The notes: generated by a model from the sequence alone, not told the origin. Shown: positions 1-5,767, counted from the first letter of the stretch. The stretch: 7,460 bases of DNA from Eggerthellaceae bacterium UBA5808 (GCA_002417975.1 DIDE01000124.1:1-7460); one strand, 5' to 3'. A program made the numbers and translations.

Positions 1-714
1 ATGGTAACGGATCCCGTTCCTGTGCGTCCATCGAATCATTACATGATGGGTGGTATTGACGTAGTCGACTATAAAACATGCGCAACGGCAATTGATGGGC
101 TCTATGCAGCAGGAGAGTGTAGTTGTATTTCGGTTCATGGAGCCAATCGTCTAGGAGGCAACTCTGTTGCTGAAGTAGTCTTCTTTGGTCGTCAGGCAGG
201 CAAGGCAGCACTTGAAGCAGCACGAACTCGTGAATTTGCTCCCGTTGATCAGCTTGAGTCTCTGGTCTCACAGTGGAAAGAACGGTTTGATGCTATGCGC
301 TCTCGCACTACGGGCAAGGATATATTTGCTGTTCGCGATCGTATGGCAGAAGCAATGTGGAACGACGTGGGTATTTTCCGCGATGGACCTAAAATGGCGG
401 AGGCAGAAAAAATTATCGATGAATGCATAGCGGATTATCGTGATGTTTGCATTGGTGATGATTCGAAAGTGTACAATAGTGCGTTTTTGAATTATGTCGA
501 AGTCGGTAATGTGCTACTCATAGCTAAGAGTGTTGTGATGGGCGCGCGGGCTCGAAAAGAAAGTCGAGGATCCCATGCGCGCGCCGACTATCCGCATCGT
601 GATGATAAACAGTATCTTAAACATACGCTTGTCTCTTATGACAATGGTGCGTTTAGTCTGGATTATCGCCCTGTGGCGATCACTCGGTTCAAGCCAGAGG
701 AGAGGCAGTACTGA
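1..714 (+). CDS. mfrA: Fumarate reductase/succinate dehydrogenase flavoprotein subunit (FrdA/SdhA/MfrA type), 3' part only
   Basis: This is the C-terminal 237 residues of the FAD-binding catalytic subunit that interconverts fumarate and succinate. The ATG at position 1 is almost certainly an internal Met: the family has about 350 more residues upstream, holding the FAD-binding fold and most of the capping domain. What is visible: the PVPVRPSNHYMMGGI segment, whose His13 aligns with the substrate-binding His355 of E. coli FrdA; GLYAAGEC, the FAD-contacting strand; and HGANRLGGNS, whose Arg50 aligns with FrdA Arg390. The helical C-terminal domain follows, with the typical RKESRGSHARADYPHRDD and a TRFKPEERQY tail. 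The stop codon overlaps the next gene's start (TGATG), showing translational coupling. Family membership is very secure. The Mfr name is inferred from the downstream CCG-domain gene. Any Tat signal, expected if the enzyme faces the outside as in Campylobacter MfrA, would lie upstream of the window. Direction (fumarate reduction or succinate oxidation) cannot be read from this part. Confidence 0.95.
   Translation: MVTDPVPVRPSNHYMMGGIDVVDYKTCATAIDGLYAAGECSCISVHGANRLGGNSVAEVVFFGRQAGKAALEAARTREFAPVDQLESLVSQWKERFDAMRSRTTGKDIFAVRDRMAEAMWNDVGIFRDGPKMAEAEKIIDECIADYRDVCIGDDSKVYNSAFLNYVEVGNVLLIAKSVVMGARARKESRGSHARADYPHRDDKQYLKHTLVSYDNGAFSLDYRPVAITRFKPEERQY
696..705 (+). promoter_or_regulatory. Ribosome binding site of the iron-sulfur subunit gene
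   Basis: The purine run AGAGGAGAGG lies inside the last codons of the flavoprotein gene and ends 8 nt before the ATG at 714. It supports that ATG as the true start and the coupled translation of the two subunits. Confidence 0.6.
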
Positions 715-1661
715 TGAATACGCTACTTTTCAGCATTAAGCGTTTTGATGGTAAGCATTCGTGGGTTCAAGACTATCGCCTGCCGTATGCTACCGATACG
801 TTACTTGGATGTTTGACTAAGATTCGTGAGCAGCAAGATCCGACGCTCAATTTTACCTCTGCATGCCGTCATGCGATTTGTGGCAGTTGTGCTATTCGAG
901 TTAATGGCAGTGCATTTCTTGCATGCGAAACGCAGATTGACGATCTTATTACAACGTACCAATCTCATCGATTTGTTCTCGAGCCACTTGCTCACTTTAA
1001 GGTGATTCGCGATCTCGTCGTTGACTTTGATCCTGTGGCCGAAAAAGAAAAGAATTTTAAGCCCTGGCTTATCGAACGCGACGATCGTCATGATCATTTG
1101 CAGTCGCAGAGTGATTTTCACAAAATCGCAGCTCCTGCTGACTGTATTATGTGCGGCATGTGCGCATCTGAATGCCGTGAATTGAACTATGAAACAGGAA
1201 ATTATCCAGGTCCTTTTATCTTGAATAAGGTGTACCGCTATCTGCGTGATTCTCGCGATGGGGCACATGAGGAACGTGTTCATGTTGTTCTCGACAATGA
1301 TCTATGGAAGTGCATTCATTGTCAGCAGTGCACGACAAAATGTGCAAAGAAGATTCCTATTGCTGACGAAATTTCATTTATGCGTCGCCAAGCTCTTTCT
1401 ATGGGTGAGACGAATAGTATGGGTGCTCGTCATGCCTATTCGTTCTATAACGATGTTCGAAAGACAGGAAAGCTTAACGAAACCATGCTAGCGCTCCATA
1501 CTGAGGGCATGTATAAGACGCTTAAAAATCGTATTCCCTTTGCGATGCGTATGGTGGTTGCTGGAAAAATGAATCCTCTCGATATGCCGAGGCCCATCAA
1601 GGGGATTAAAGATGTACGTAAGCTCTATGAATTTTCTCAGACCATACAAAAGGAGGACTGA
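714..1661 (+). CDS. mfrB: Fumarate reductase/succinate dehydrogenase iron-sulfur subunit (FrdB/SdhB/MfrB type)
   Basis: This is the electron-transfer subunit (315 aa), carrying electrons between the quinone-reactive part and the flavin. Residues about 1-105 form the plant-type ferredoxin domain, with Cys51, Cys56, Cys59 and Cys71 for the [2Fe-2S] cluster. Residues about 135-230 form the bacterial ferredoxin domain, with a C144xxC147xxC150xxxC154 motif and a second C200xxC203xxC206xxxC210 motif. By alignment with E. coli FrdB, Cys144/147/150/210 bind the [4Fe-4S] cluster and Cys154/200/206 the third cluster. Cys203 sits where E. coli has Val207. An extra Cys there lets the third cluster be [4Fe-4S] rather than [3Fe-4S], as in the SdhABE branch. 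The protein is about 70 residues longer than E. coli FrdB; the extra part is a basic C-terminal tail (about 245-315) of unclear role, possibly for docking E or the membrane. The start overlaps the flavoprotein stop by 1 nt, and the CCG-domain gene follows 1 nt after its stop. Family is certain; the second [4Fe-4S] cluster is an inference from cysteine spacing. Confidence 0.96.
   Translation: MNTLLFSIKRFDGKHSWVQDYRLPYATDTLLGCLTKIREQQDPTLNFTSACRHAICGSCAIRVNGSAFLACETQIDDLITTYQSHRFVLEPLAHFKVIRDLVVDFDPVAEKEKNFKPWLIERDDRHDHLQSQSDFHKIAAPADCIMCGMCASECRELNYETGNYPGPFILNKVYRYLRDSRDGAHEERVHVVLDNDLWKCIHCQQCTTKCAKKIPIADEISFMRRQALSMGETNSMGARHAYSFYNDVRKTGKLNETMLALHTEGMYKTLKNRIPFAMRMVVAGKMNPLDMPRPIKGIKDVRKLYEFSQTIQKED
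1651..1656 (+). promoter_or_regulatory. Strong Shine-Dalgarno that sets the start of the CCG-domain subunit
   Basis: A perfect AGGAGG sits 6 nt before the ATG at 1663, inside the last codons of the iron-sulfur subunit gene. It decides against the longer in-frame reading from the ATG at 1612, which would only add 17 residues lying within the upstream gene. Confidence 0.85.
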
Positions 1662-1662
1662 C

Positions 1663-2565
1663 ATGGCTTCGCTACGCTATGCGTTCTTCCCTGGATGTAC
1701 GCTCGAATCTGCGGCTAGTGAGTTGAAAACTGCTACTGAGCTAACCTGTTCGGCCCTAGGGATGAAACTTAATGAAATTGAGGGATGGACATGCTGCGGT
1801 GCGGCTCAAGTTCAGGATGTCGATGACTTTTTAGGTGTTGCTATTAATGCACGCAATATTGCACTTGCAGAACAAGCAGGCTACGACAAAATATTGACAG
1901 TCTGTAATACGTGCACGTTGATGCTGCGAACAGCAAAAAAACGCCTTGATGAAGATGCTGCTCTTAAAGAAAAAGTTAATGAAGCACTTGCTGAGAGTGG
2001 ACTTGAATATAAAGGTACCTGTGAAATTACTCATTATCTTTGGGCACTTAAGGATGACATAGGAATTGATAACCTTAAAGCTCATATTCGCGTTCCTTTG
2101 ACAGGACTTCATGTTGCTAATTATTATGGGTGCCATATTCTTATGCCGCCTTCTGTTATGGGGTATGAGAATCCGCGTAATCCTCAGTCGATGGAGACGA
2201 TCGCAGAAGCACTTGGGGCAACGAATGTAGACTTTGAGCAGCGTCTAGCTTGCTGTGGATTCCATTCAATATACCCAGCGGAGCAGGAAGCACTTACGTC
2301 TAATGGTGTGAGCTGCTTAACGGCACGAGAGGCAGGTGCCGATTGCATTGTGACGCCTTGTCCGTTGTGTCATATGGCGCTCGATATGTGGCAGCCTGAT
2401 TCTCAGAAGAAGTTTACCGAAGATATTACAATGCCTATTCTTCATTTGCCTCAGCTTGTTGGTCTTGCAATGGGATTCTCTCCGCAAGAACTTGGTATCG
2501 ATCATCACATTATTAATGCGCTTCCAATGATTAAACGTGTTCTAGGAGGTTGGGATGCTTCATAA
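1663..2565 (+). CDS. mfrE: CCG-domain subunit E of non-classical succinate dehydrogenase/fumarate reductase (SdhE/MfrE, HdrB-like)
   Basis: A 300-aa protein with two complete CCG (cysteine-rich, DUF224-type) domains, the fold also found in heterodisulfide reductase HdrB and in the glycolate oxidase iron-sulfur subunit. Domain 1 has Cys12, Cys44-Cys45-Gly46 and Cys81xxCys84; domain 2 has Cys157, Cys197-Cys198-Gly199 and Cys233xxCys236. The spacings (X31-CC-X35-CXXC and X39-CC-X34-CXXC) are those of CCG proteins, whose clusters in HdrB are non-cubane [4Fe-4S]. In the SdhABE/MfrABE complexes of Sulfolobus, Campylobacter and Wolinella this subunit replaces the haem-b anchor and takes electrons from the quinol (8-methylmenaquinol in the epsilonproteobacterial enzymes). 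No transmembrane helix is visible, so membrane contact would be peripheral. The ATG at 1663 is chosen for its AGGAGG site. It is the last gene of the operon, immediately after the iron-sulfur subunit. An HdrB-like role in another redox complex is possible but unlikely in this context. Confidence 0.9.
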   Translation: MASLRYAFFPGCTLESAASELKTATELTCSALGMKLNEIEGWTCCGAAQVQDVDDFLGVAINARNIALAEQAGYDKILTVCNTCTLMLRTAKKRLDEDAALKEKVNEALAESGLEYKGTCEITHYLWALKDDIGIDNLKAHIRVPLTGLHVANYYGCHILMPPSVMGYENPRNPQSMETIAEALGATNVDFEQRLACCGFHSIYPAEQEALTSNGVSCLTAREAGADCIVTPCPLCHMALDMWQPDSQKKFTEDITMPILHLPQLVGLAMGFSPQELGIDHHIINALPMIKRVLGGWDAS

Positions 2566-2633
2566 CGACTGATTTATTGATCGCATGAAGGAGCGGATGA
2601 GGTTGGGGAGCCTTTTCGCTTTGCAGAGAGAGG

Positions 2634-2669
2634 GAGGAGTCTGGGCACATTGTTAGGCCTGGGCTCCTC
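2634..2669 (+). terminator. Hairpin after the reductase operon, possible terminator or mRNA 3' end stabiliser
   Basis: The arms GAGGAGTCTGGG (2634-2645) and CCTGGGCTCCTC (2658-2669) pair along 12 positions: six Watson-Crick pairs at the base, then an inner part with three G-T wobbles, around a 12-nt loop. The hairpin lies about 70 nt after the stop of the E subunit. It is followed by AAGAATATATA rather than a T run, so it is not a classical intrinsic terminator. It could end transcription weakly, protect the operon mRNA, or act with Rho. Confidence 0.4.
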
Positions 2670-2680
2670 AAGAATATATA
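2650..2680 (+). promoter_or_regulatory. Weak candidate promoter for the acidic-protein/luxR unit
   Basis: TTGTTA (2650-2655, four of six matches to TTGACA) is followed 19 nt later by TATATA (2675-2680, four of six matches to TATAAT). The spacing is longer than the ideal 17 nt, and the -35 element lies in the loop of the preceding hairpin. Support is only this resemblance and the location in the only sizeable gap upstream of the two genes. Confidence 0.25.
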
Positions 2681-2686
2681 GGTATG

Positions 2687-2698
2687 AGAGTGCACTCT
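2687..2698. promoter_or_regulatory. Perfect 12-bp palindrome, candidate operator
   Basis: AGAGTGCACTCT reads identically on both strands and lies 6 nt after the TATATA element, where a start-site operator would be. A dimeric regulator such as the LuxR protein encoded downstream could bind it. It could alternatively form a very short hairpin (4-5 bp, TGCA loop) followed by T2698-T2702, a weak terminator. No second copy was noticed in the window, so the operator reading is a hypothesis. Confidence 0.3.
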
Positions 2699-2765
2699 TT
2701 TTGAAGGGCATGCGCGTCATATCGTGTGATCAATGAGCGTTTAGCTCGGGTCATGCTGTGGGAGA

Positions 2766-2772
2766 GAGAGGA
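2766..2772 (+). promoter_or_regulatory. Ribosome binding site favouring the GTG start at 2782
   Basis: GAGAGGA, part of a longer GA-rich run from 2761, ends 9 nt before the GTG at 2782. The other possible in-frame start, GTG at 2758, has no purine-rich stretch at a suitable distance. This is why 2782 is preferred. Confidence 0.45.
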
Positions 2773-2781
2773 TGGCGAATT

Positions 2782-3321
2782 GTGGATATACAATGCCATA
2801 ACGAGGGAGAATCGTGTTCCGCGCCACGGGCGCATGATGTTTCGGATAATAAAAAGCGAACTATTTTACGTGAGCATATGATTGAAGCTGGAGAATCTCT
2901 ACAGCAAGATGAAACGTCTTCTCTTGTCTATGAAGCGCGAATGAAGCTGGTTGGAACAAGGGATTCCGAGATACTTTGGCTTATTCCTTCTGATGAGGAT
3001 TGGGAACATGATGCTCTTGATGATGTCATAGTTATCCCAGGTGTGCTCTATGCCGAAGACGAGCCGTTTGATAGCCACGATATGACAGCGAATGGGTACT
3101 TTCAGGATGATGAATCGAATCGCTGGATCCATGTTGATCATGGATGCGTGGCGGTTAATCTATCTACTGGCACTCCTTCTTGGTCAGATGATCTTACTGA
3201 GTTTCCAGAAGTCGTGGACCAATTTGAGATGTGTATGGAAGATTCTGGCTATCGACATTTAGCAGAAAAAGCTGCTATGGAGCGAATAGTACGTCAAGCG
3301 CATGATGATCAACTACATTAG
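2782..3321 (+). CDS. Acidic protein of unknown function upstream of luxR
   Basis: I do not recognise this protein (179 aa from GTG 2782; 187 aa if GTG 2758 is used; the ATG at 2878 would give 147 aa but has a poor ribosome binding site). It is strikingly rich in Asp and Glu, with clusters such as PSDEDWEHDALDD, YAEDEPFDSHD and DDESNR, and has no signal peptide, membrane segment or zinc motif, so it should be cytoplasmic. The only notable cysteines are two near the N terminus (CHNEGESC). Hydrophobic strands such as EILWLIP and DVIVIPGVLYA between acidic stretches suggest a compact mixed alpha/beta fold rather than a disordered tail. It ends 16 nt before the luxR-type gene on the same strand, so the two are probably co-transcribed. 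A role linked to the regulator is conceivable, but nothing in the sequence shows one. That it is a real gene rests on its length, the ribosome binding site and the packing with luxR. Confidence 0.75.
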   Translation: MDIQCHNEGESCSAPRAHDVSDNKKRTILREHMIEAGESLQQDETSSLVYEARMKLVGTRDSEILWLIPSDEDWEHDALDDVIVIPGVLYAEDEPFDSHDMTANGYFQDDESNRWIHVDHGCVAVNLSTGTPSWSDDLTEFPEVVDQFEMCMEDSGYRHLAEKAAMERIVRQAHDDQLH

Positions 3322-3337
3322 AAAGAGATGATCAATC

Positions 3338-4981
3338 ATGGGCAATTTCAAACGTGCTTTTGATCTTTGCTCTCTTTCTCAAAAGGTATTTACATCCGAC
3401 GGATCGTATCGATTATTTGGTCGCTATTCCTCGGCGATCATCTTCACCGGTCTAGGACTTGCACTCATGTTTGGAGGAATATGGATTGGTGATGCACAAG
3501 TTCTTACGGCGTTGAATGCTTCTTGGGGCACGCTTGTAATGAGAGTATTTTCGTGCTTGATCTATCTATGCTTGTTTTTGATGCTTCTTCGCATGCATCG
3601 ACAAGGGAAAGATCCACGACCGTTTCTTTTGCGGAGTGTACGCATAACGTGTCTTGCTCTTGTACTCGGGATGGTCATTATTTGCATTATGCTTCCATTT
3701 TATGCTGATGGGTCATCTTTGTTTTTGCTATGGGGCATAGTGGCTCTCTTTTTGACTAAGTGTATTGGTGCTCCTGTAAGTGTTCTTTTGGTTTGTGCGT
3801 TTGCTCGACTTGATCGTGCTCGTACGATACGCTTGGTTACCTTTGGTATGATCGGTGCTTTTACGTTTTATTCGCTTATTTCTCAACTGTACACTGCTGA
3901 ACTTATAAGTGATCTATGCGTAATAGTCTTTTCGTGCGTCATGCTATGTGCGTCTGGTCTTCTTGGGTGTATTGGCAGTGGTCTTTGGACGTCTGTGCCT
4001 TATGACAATAAGAATGATTCGTTAACAGATGATGCACATGCTATTGGAAGACTTGGTGTGATTAAACGCCCGGTGAGGCAGGTCATGTCACCAGGGTTTT
4101 TAATGGAGGCTTGCTTTTCGGCGATTATGCTGGGATTTTTGAGAAGTGGAATGCAAATTTCTGATCCGCATATGCAACCGATTGTTATTGTGACACTGTT
4201 AATTCTTATTCTTGTTGCGCTTATGTGGCGAGGTCTTTGTGTTGAGTATATTTTCAATGGGGCGCTTATTTGTACATCAGTTGGTTTACTTTTGTGTCCA
4301 ATTTTTGATGTGGGGGGAGATGCAGCTGTTGCTGTTGACGGCATTGGTACCGCTCTTTTTGAGGTTGTTATGTGGTCCCTCGCTGTATGGGCAGCGCGCA
4401 ATAGTCGTGAGACGCTCCTAGCTGCTGCTGGAACGCGTTTTGCTTCTGTGTGCGGTCATTTACTGGGAACAATCATTATGCTGCTGGGATTTTATGCTGC
4501 AGGGTCGAGTGAGGAGGCGCTGCGTATCTGTGCTCCCTTTATTATGTTCGCTTATATGCTTATGCTGCTTATCCTTCTAAAGTGGCCTGGTTTGCAAACT
4601 CCATTTATGTCGTTTGACATGACGTCTTGCCCGCTTGCTCTTCCTGATTTTACTCATGCTGTTCAAAAATCTTCTGCGTCGCGTCAATTATCTGCGCATG
4701 AGCTTGATGAACGTTATTGGGGCCGCCCTTGTAAAATCATTGCGGATACGTATGATCTGACGACGCGTGAAGGTGAAGTATTTGAACAATTGGCTCGTGG
4801 ATATGATATTGCTTCGATGGCGACGCGGTTTGTGCTATCGCGTAGCACGCTTAAAATGCACATCCGTCATATCTATCTTAAACTCGATGTTCATAGCAAA
4901 CAGGATGTGATCAATATGGTTGAGCAGGTTCGTGTTCGATTATGTGAGTCGGATGGTAAAGATACAAATACCGTTCTATGA
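3338..4981 (+). CDS. Membrane-embedded LuxR-family transcriptional regulator (about 12 TM helices plus C-terminal HTH)
   Basis: A one-component regulator (547 aa) joining a polytopic membrane module to a DNA-binding domain. Hydrophobic segments appear at about 33-51, 64-85, 101-121, 127-153, 165-184, 191-213, 252-270, 281-297, 303-321, 332-352, 366-388 and 395-415. This is a 6+6 layout with a polar loop at about 217-250, reminiscent of major facilitator transporters. A linker (about 416-472) leads to a typical LuxR/GerE helix-turn-helix at 473-532: LTTREGEVFEQLARG, then the recognition helix SRSTLKMHIRHIYLKLDVHS. There is no receiver domain, so the signal is presumably sensed in or at the membrane. 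Such proteins are greatly expanded in Eggerthellaceae, where members near respiratory reductase genes respond to the substrate (for example regulators of catechol dehydroxylases in Eggerthella lenta). The ligand here is unknown; the upstream reductase operon is a possible but unproven target. The ATG at 3338 has only a weak AAAGAG site. The stop overlaps the convergent gene by 6 nt. Confidence 0.92.
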   Translation: MGNFKRAFDLCSLSQKVFTSDGSYRLFGRYSSAIIFTGLGLALMFGGIWIGDAQVLTALNASWGTLVMRVFSCLIYLCLFLMLLRMHRQGKDPRPFLLRSVRITCLALVLGMVIICIMLPFYADGSSLFLLWGIVALFLTKCIGAPVSVLLVCAFARLDRARTIRLVTFGMIGAFTFYSLISQLYTAELISDLCVIVFSCVMLCASGLLGCIGSGLWTSVPYDNKNDSLTDDAHAIGRLGVIKRPVRQVMSPGFLMEACFSAIMLGFLRSGMQISDPHMQPIVIVTLLILILVALMWRGLCVEYIFNGALICTSVGLLLCPIFDVGGDAAVAVDGIGTALFEVVMWSLAVWAARNSRETLLAAAGTRFASVCGHLLGTIIMLLGFYAAGSSEEALRICAPFIMFAYMLMLLILLKWPGLQTPFMSFDMTSCPLALPDFTHAVQKSSASRQLSAHELDERYWGRPCKIIADTYDLTTREGEVFEQLARGYDIASMATRFVLSRSTLKMHIRHIYLKLDVHSKQDVINMVEQVRVRLCESDGKDTNTVL

Positions 4982-5470
4982 CAAATAGGAGAGATAAGAG
5001 AGTGAATCTTGAGCGCCATCGGGGATTTTCATTGATACGGTTTGCCCGTTTACTTGGACGCTGACATACGAAGGATCGTTATACGTTGTAATGGTTGCTG
5101 ATGTCGATCCATAAGATACTGCGTGATTTTGCACGGCTGTCGCGGTACTTGGAACAGACGCCGCTTGCCAGTCATCGATATCTAAATTTGATATTGCGCT
5201 ATCGACTTGAGCTTGCGGAATACCTGATGCTGCCGAAATCTGTGCGCTTTGATTGTGAAGTGCTTGGTTGATGGTATTTTTTACGCCACTTGCATTAATG
5301 GCACTGTTAAGAGCAGTGTTTTTTGCCGTATCAGCTCCTGTGTGCGCAATATCTCCGATTGTTGCAGTAACGGCATTCTGCGTGTTCGTCTGCGTTGCGT
5401 ATATCATGTATCCTGCTATGACGAGAATAACGAGACATATTAGGGCGATGATCCGTCGTATGGCTTTCAT
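4976..5470 (-). CDS. Small membrane-anchored or secreted protein of unknown function
   Basis: A 164-aa protein I cannot assign to a family. The N terminus (MKAIRR, then a hydrophobic stretch at about 7-25, IIALICLVILVIAGYMIYA) is a signal sequence or single membrane anchor. There is no lipobox cysteine, so it is not a standard lipoprotein; cleavage after YATQ is possible but unsupported. Residues about 28-95 are rich in Ala, Asn, Thr, Ser and Gln with a helical look. Residues about 110-150 look like beta strands (SATITTYNDPSYVSVQVNGQTVSMKIPDG). The tail ends in a short SYL repeat (SLSYLSYLS). The mature part should lie outside the membrane. The ATG is preceded at 8 nt by GAGAGGGG (complement of 5479-5486), which supports this start. 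It converges on the luxR-type gene and shares its last 6 nt. It is transcribed away from the topoisomerase gene, so it seems functionally separate from both neighbours. Confidence 0.8.
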   Translation of the reverse strand: MKAIRRIIALICLVILVIAGYMIYATQTNTQNAVTATIGDIAHTGADTAKNTALNSAINASGVKNTINQALHNQSAQISAASGIPQAQVDSAISNLDIDDWQAASVPSTATAVQNHAVSYGSTSATITTYNDPSYVSVQVNGQTVSMKIPDGAQDSLSYLSYLS

Positions 5471-5704
5471 GGATAAGACCCCTCTCGAATTGGCTCTCGT
5501 ACGAGTAGCGTTTCATGATATCGACTAATGCCTATTGTGCGTGGTATCGCATAATCGGTTGCTTACATTCGTTGTCGCCTGACACTACGATGAGCATACT
5601 GCATTTGTGGATGAAATGGTGTCAATCTGGTGTTGTTCGCAGAACCTCCCCGTCAAATTCAAAAGGCTTTAACAACATTTTTACCTAATCTGCGTTTTTT
5701 CGTG

Positions 5705-5716
5705 TATCCTTACAAT
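5705..5716 (+). promoter_or_regulatory. Possible -10 region of the topoisomerase promoter
   Basis: TATCCTTACAAT contains two overlapping -10-like hexamers, TATCCT and TACAAT (five of six matches to TATAAT), about 60-70 nt before the GTG start. TTACCT (5681-5686) is 18 nt upstream of the first and is a poor -35. The call rests on these hexamers and position only. Confidence 0.3.
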
Positions 5717-5760
5717 CTGTTTAACCCAAAAGGGTGATATCCCCACGCACGTTAAATCAC

Positions 5761-5767
5761 GGAGAGG
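5761..5767 (+). promoter_or_regulatory. Ribosome binding site that sets the GTG start of the topoisomerase
   Basis: GGAGAGG lies 8 nt before the GTG at 5776. The overlapping GTG at 5774 is followed at once by a stop, and the reading from 5776 begins exactly at the conserved N terminus of the Toprim domain, so the start is well fixed. Confidence 0.8.

Larger units (their letters stand above)
2566..2781. other. Intergenic region between the reductase operon and the acidic-protein/luxR pair
   Basis: There is no convincing gene in this stretch. An ATG-initiated 23-codon reading from 2585 and a 42-codon reading from 2753 have no good ribosome binding site and no recognisable product. The stretch holds a 12-bp-stem hairpin (2634-2669), an AT-rich promoter-like element (2650-2680), a perfect 12-bp palindrome followed by a short T run (2687-2702), and the ribosome binding site of the next gene (2766-2772). 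No membrane-anchor gene (FrdC/FrdD-like) is present here. Confidence 0.7.

Noticed and set aside
801..1283. Long - strand open frame opposite the iron-sulfur subunit gene
   Set aside because: It is a shadow of a certain gene with conserved cysteine motifs on the + strand, and its translation has no recognisable features.
1612..1662. Longer start for the CCG-domain subunit (ATG at 1612)
   Set aside because: It overlaps the end of the iron-sulfur subunit gene, adds residues with no family match, and ignores the perfect AGGAGG 6 nt before the ATG at 1663.
2585..2656. Possible leader peptide from ATG 2585 (23 codons)
   Set aside because: No Shine-Dalgarno sequence, no run of a single regulatory amino acid, and no clear attenuator structure coupled to it.
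2753..2881. 42-codon reading frame from ATG 2753, in another frame than the acidic protein
   Set aside because: No ribosome binding site at a proper distance and no recognisable product. I considered it as evidence of a frameshifted longer gene, but it does not join the downstream protein in any supported way.
4000..4401. - strand open frame of 133 codons opposite the luxR-type gene
   Set aside because: A mirror of the membrane-helix coding region; Ser/Thr/Ile-rich low-complexity translation without a start signal.
5580..5624. Separated inverted repeat TGACAC...GTGTCA in the divergent intergenic region
   Set aside because: Only 6 bp per arm with 33 nt between them, which is easily expected by chance; no extended pairing.
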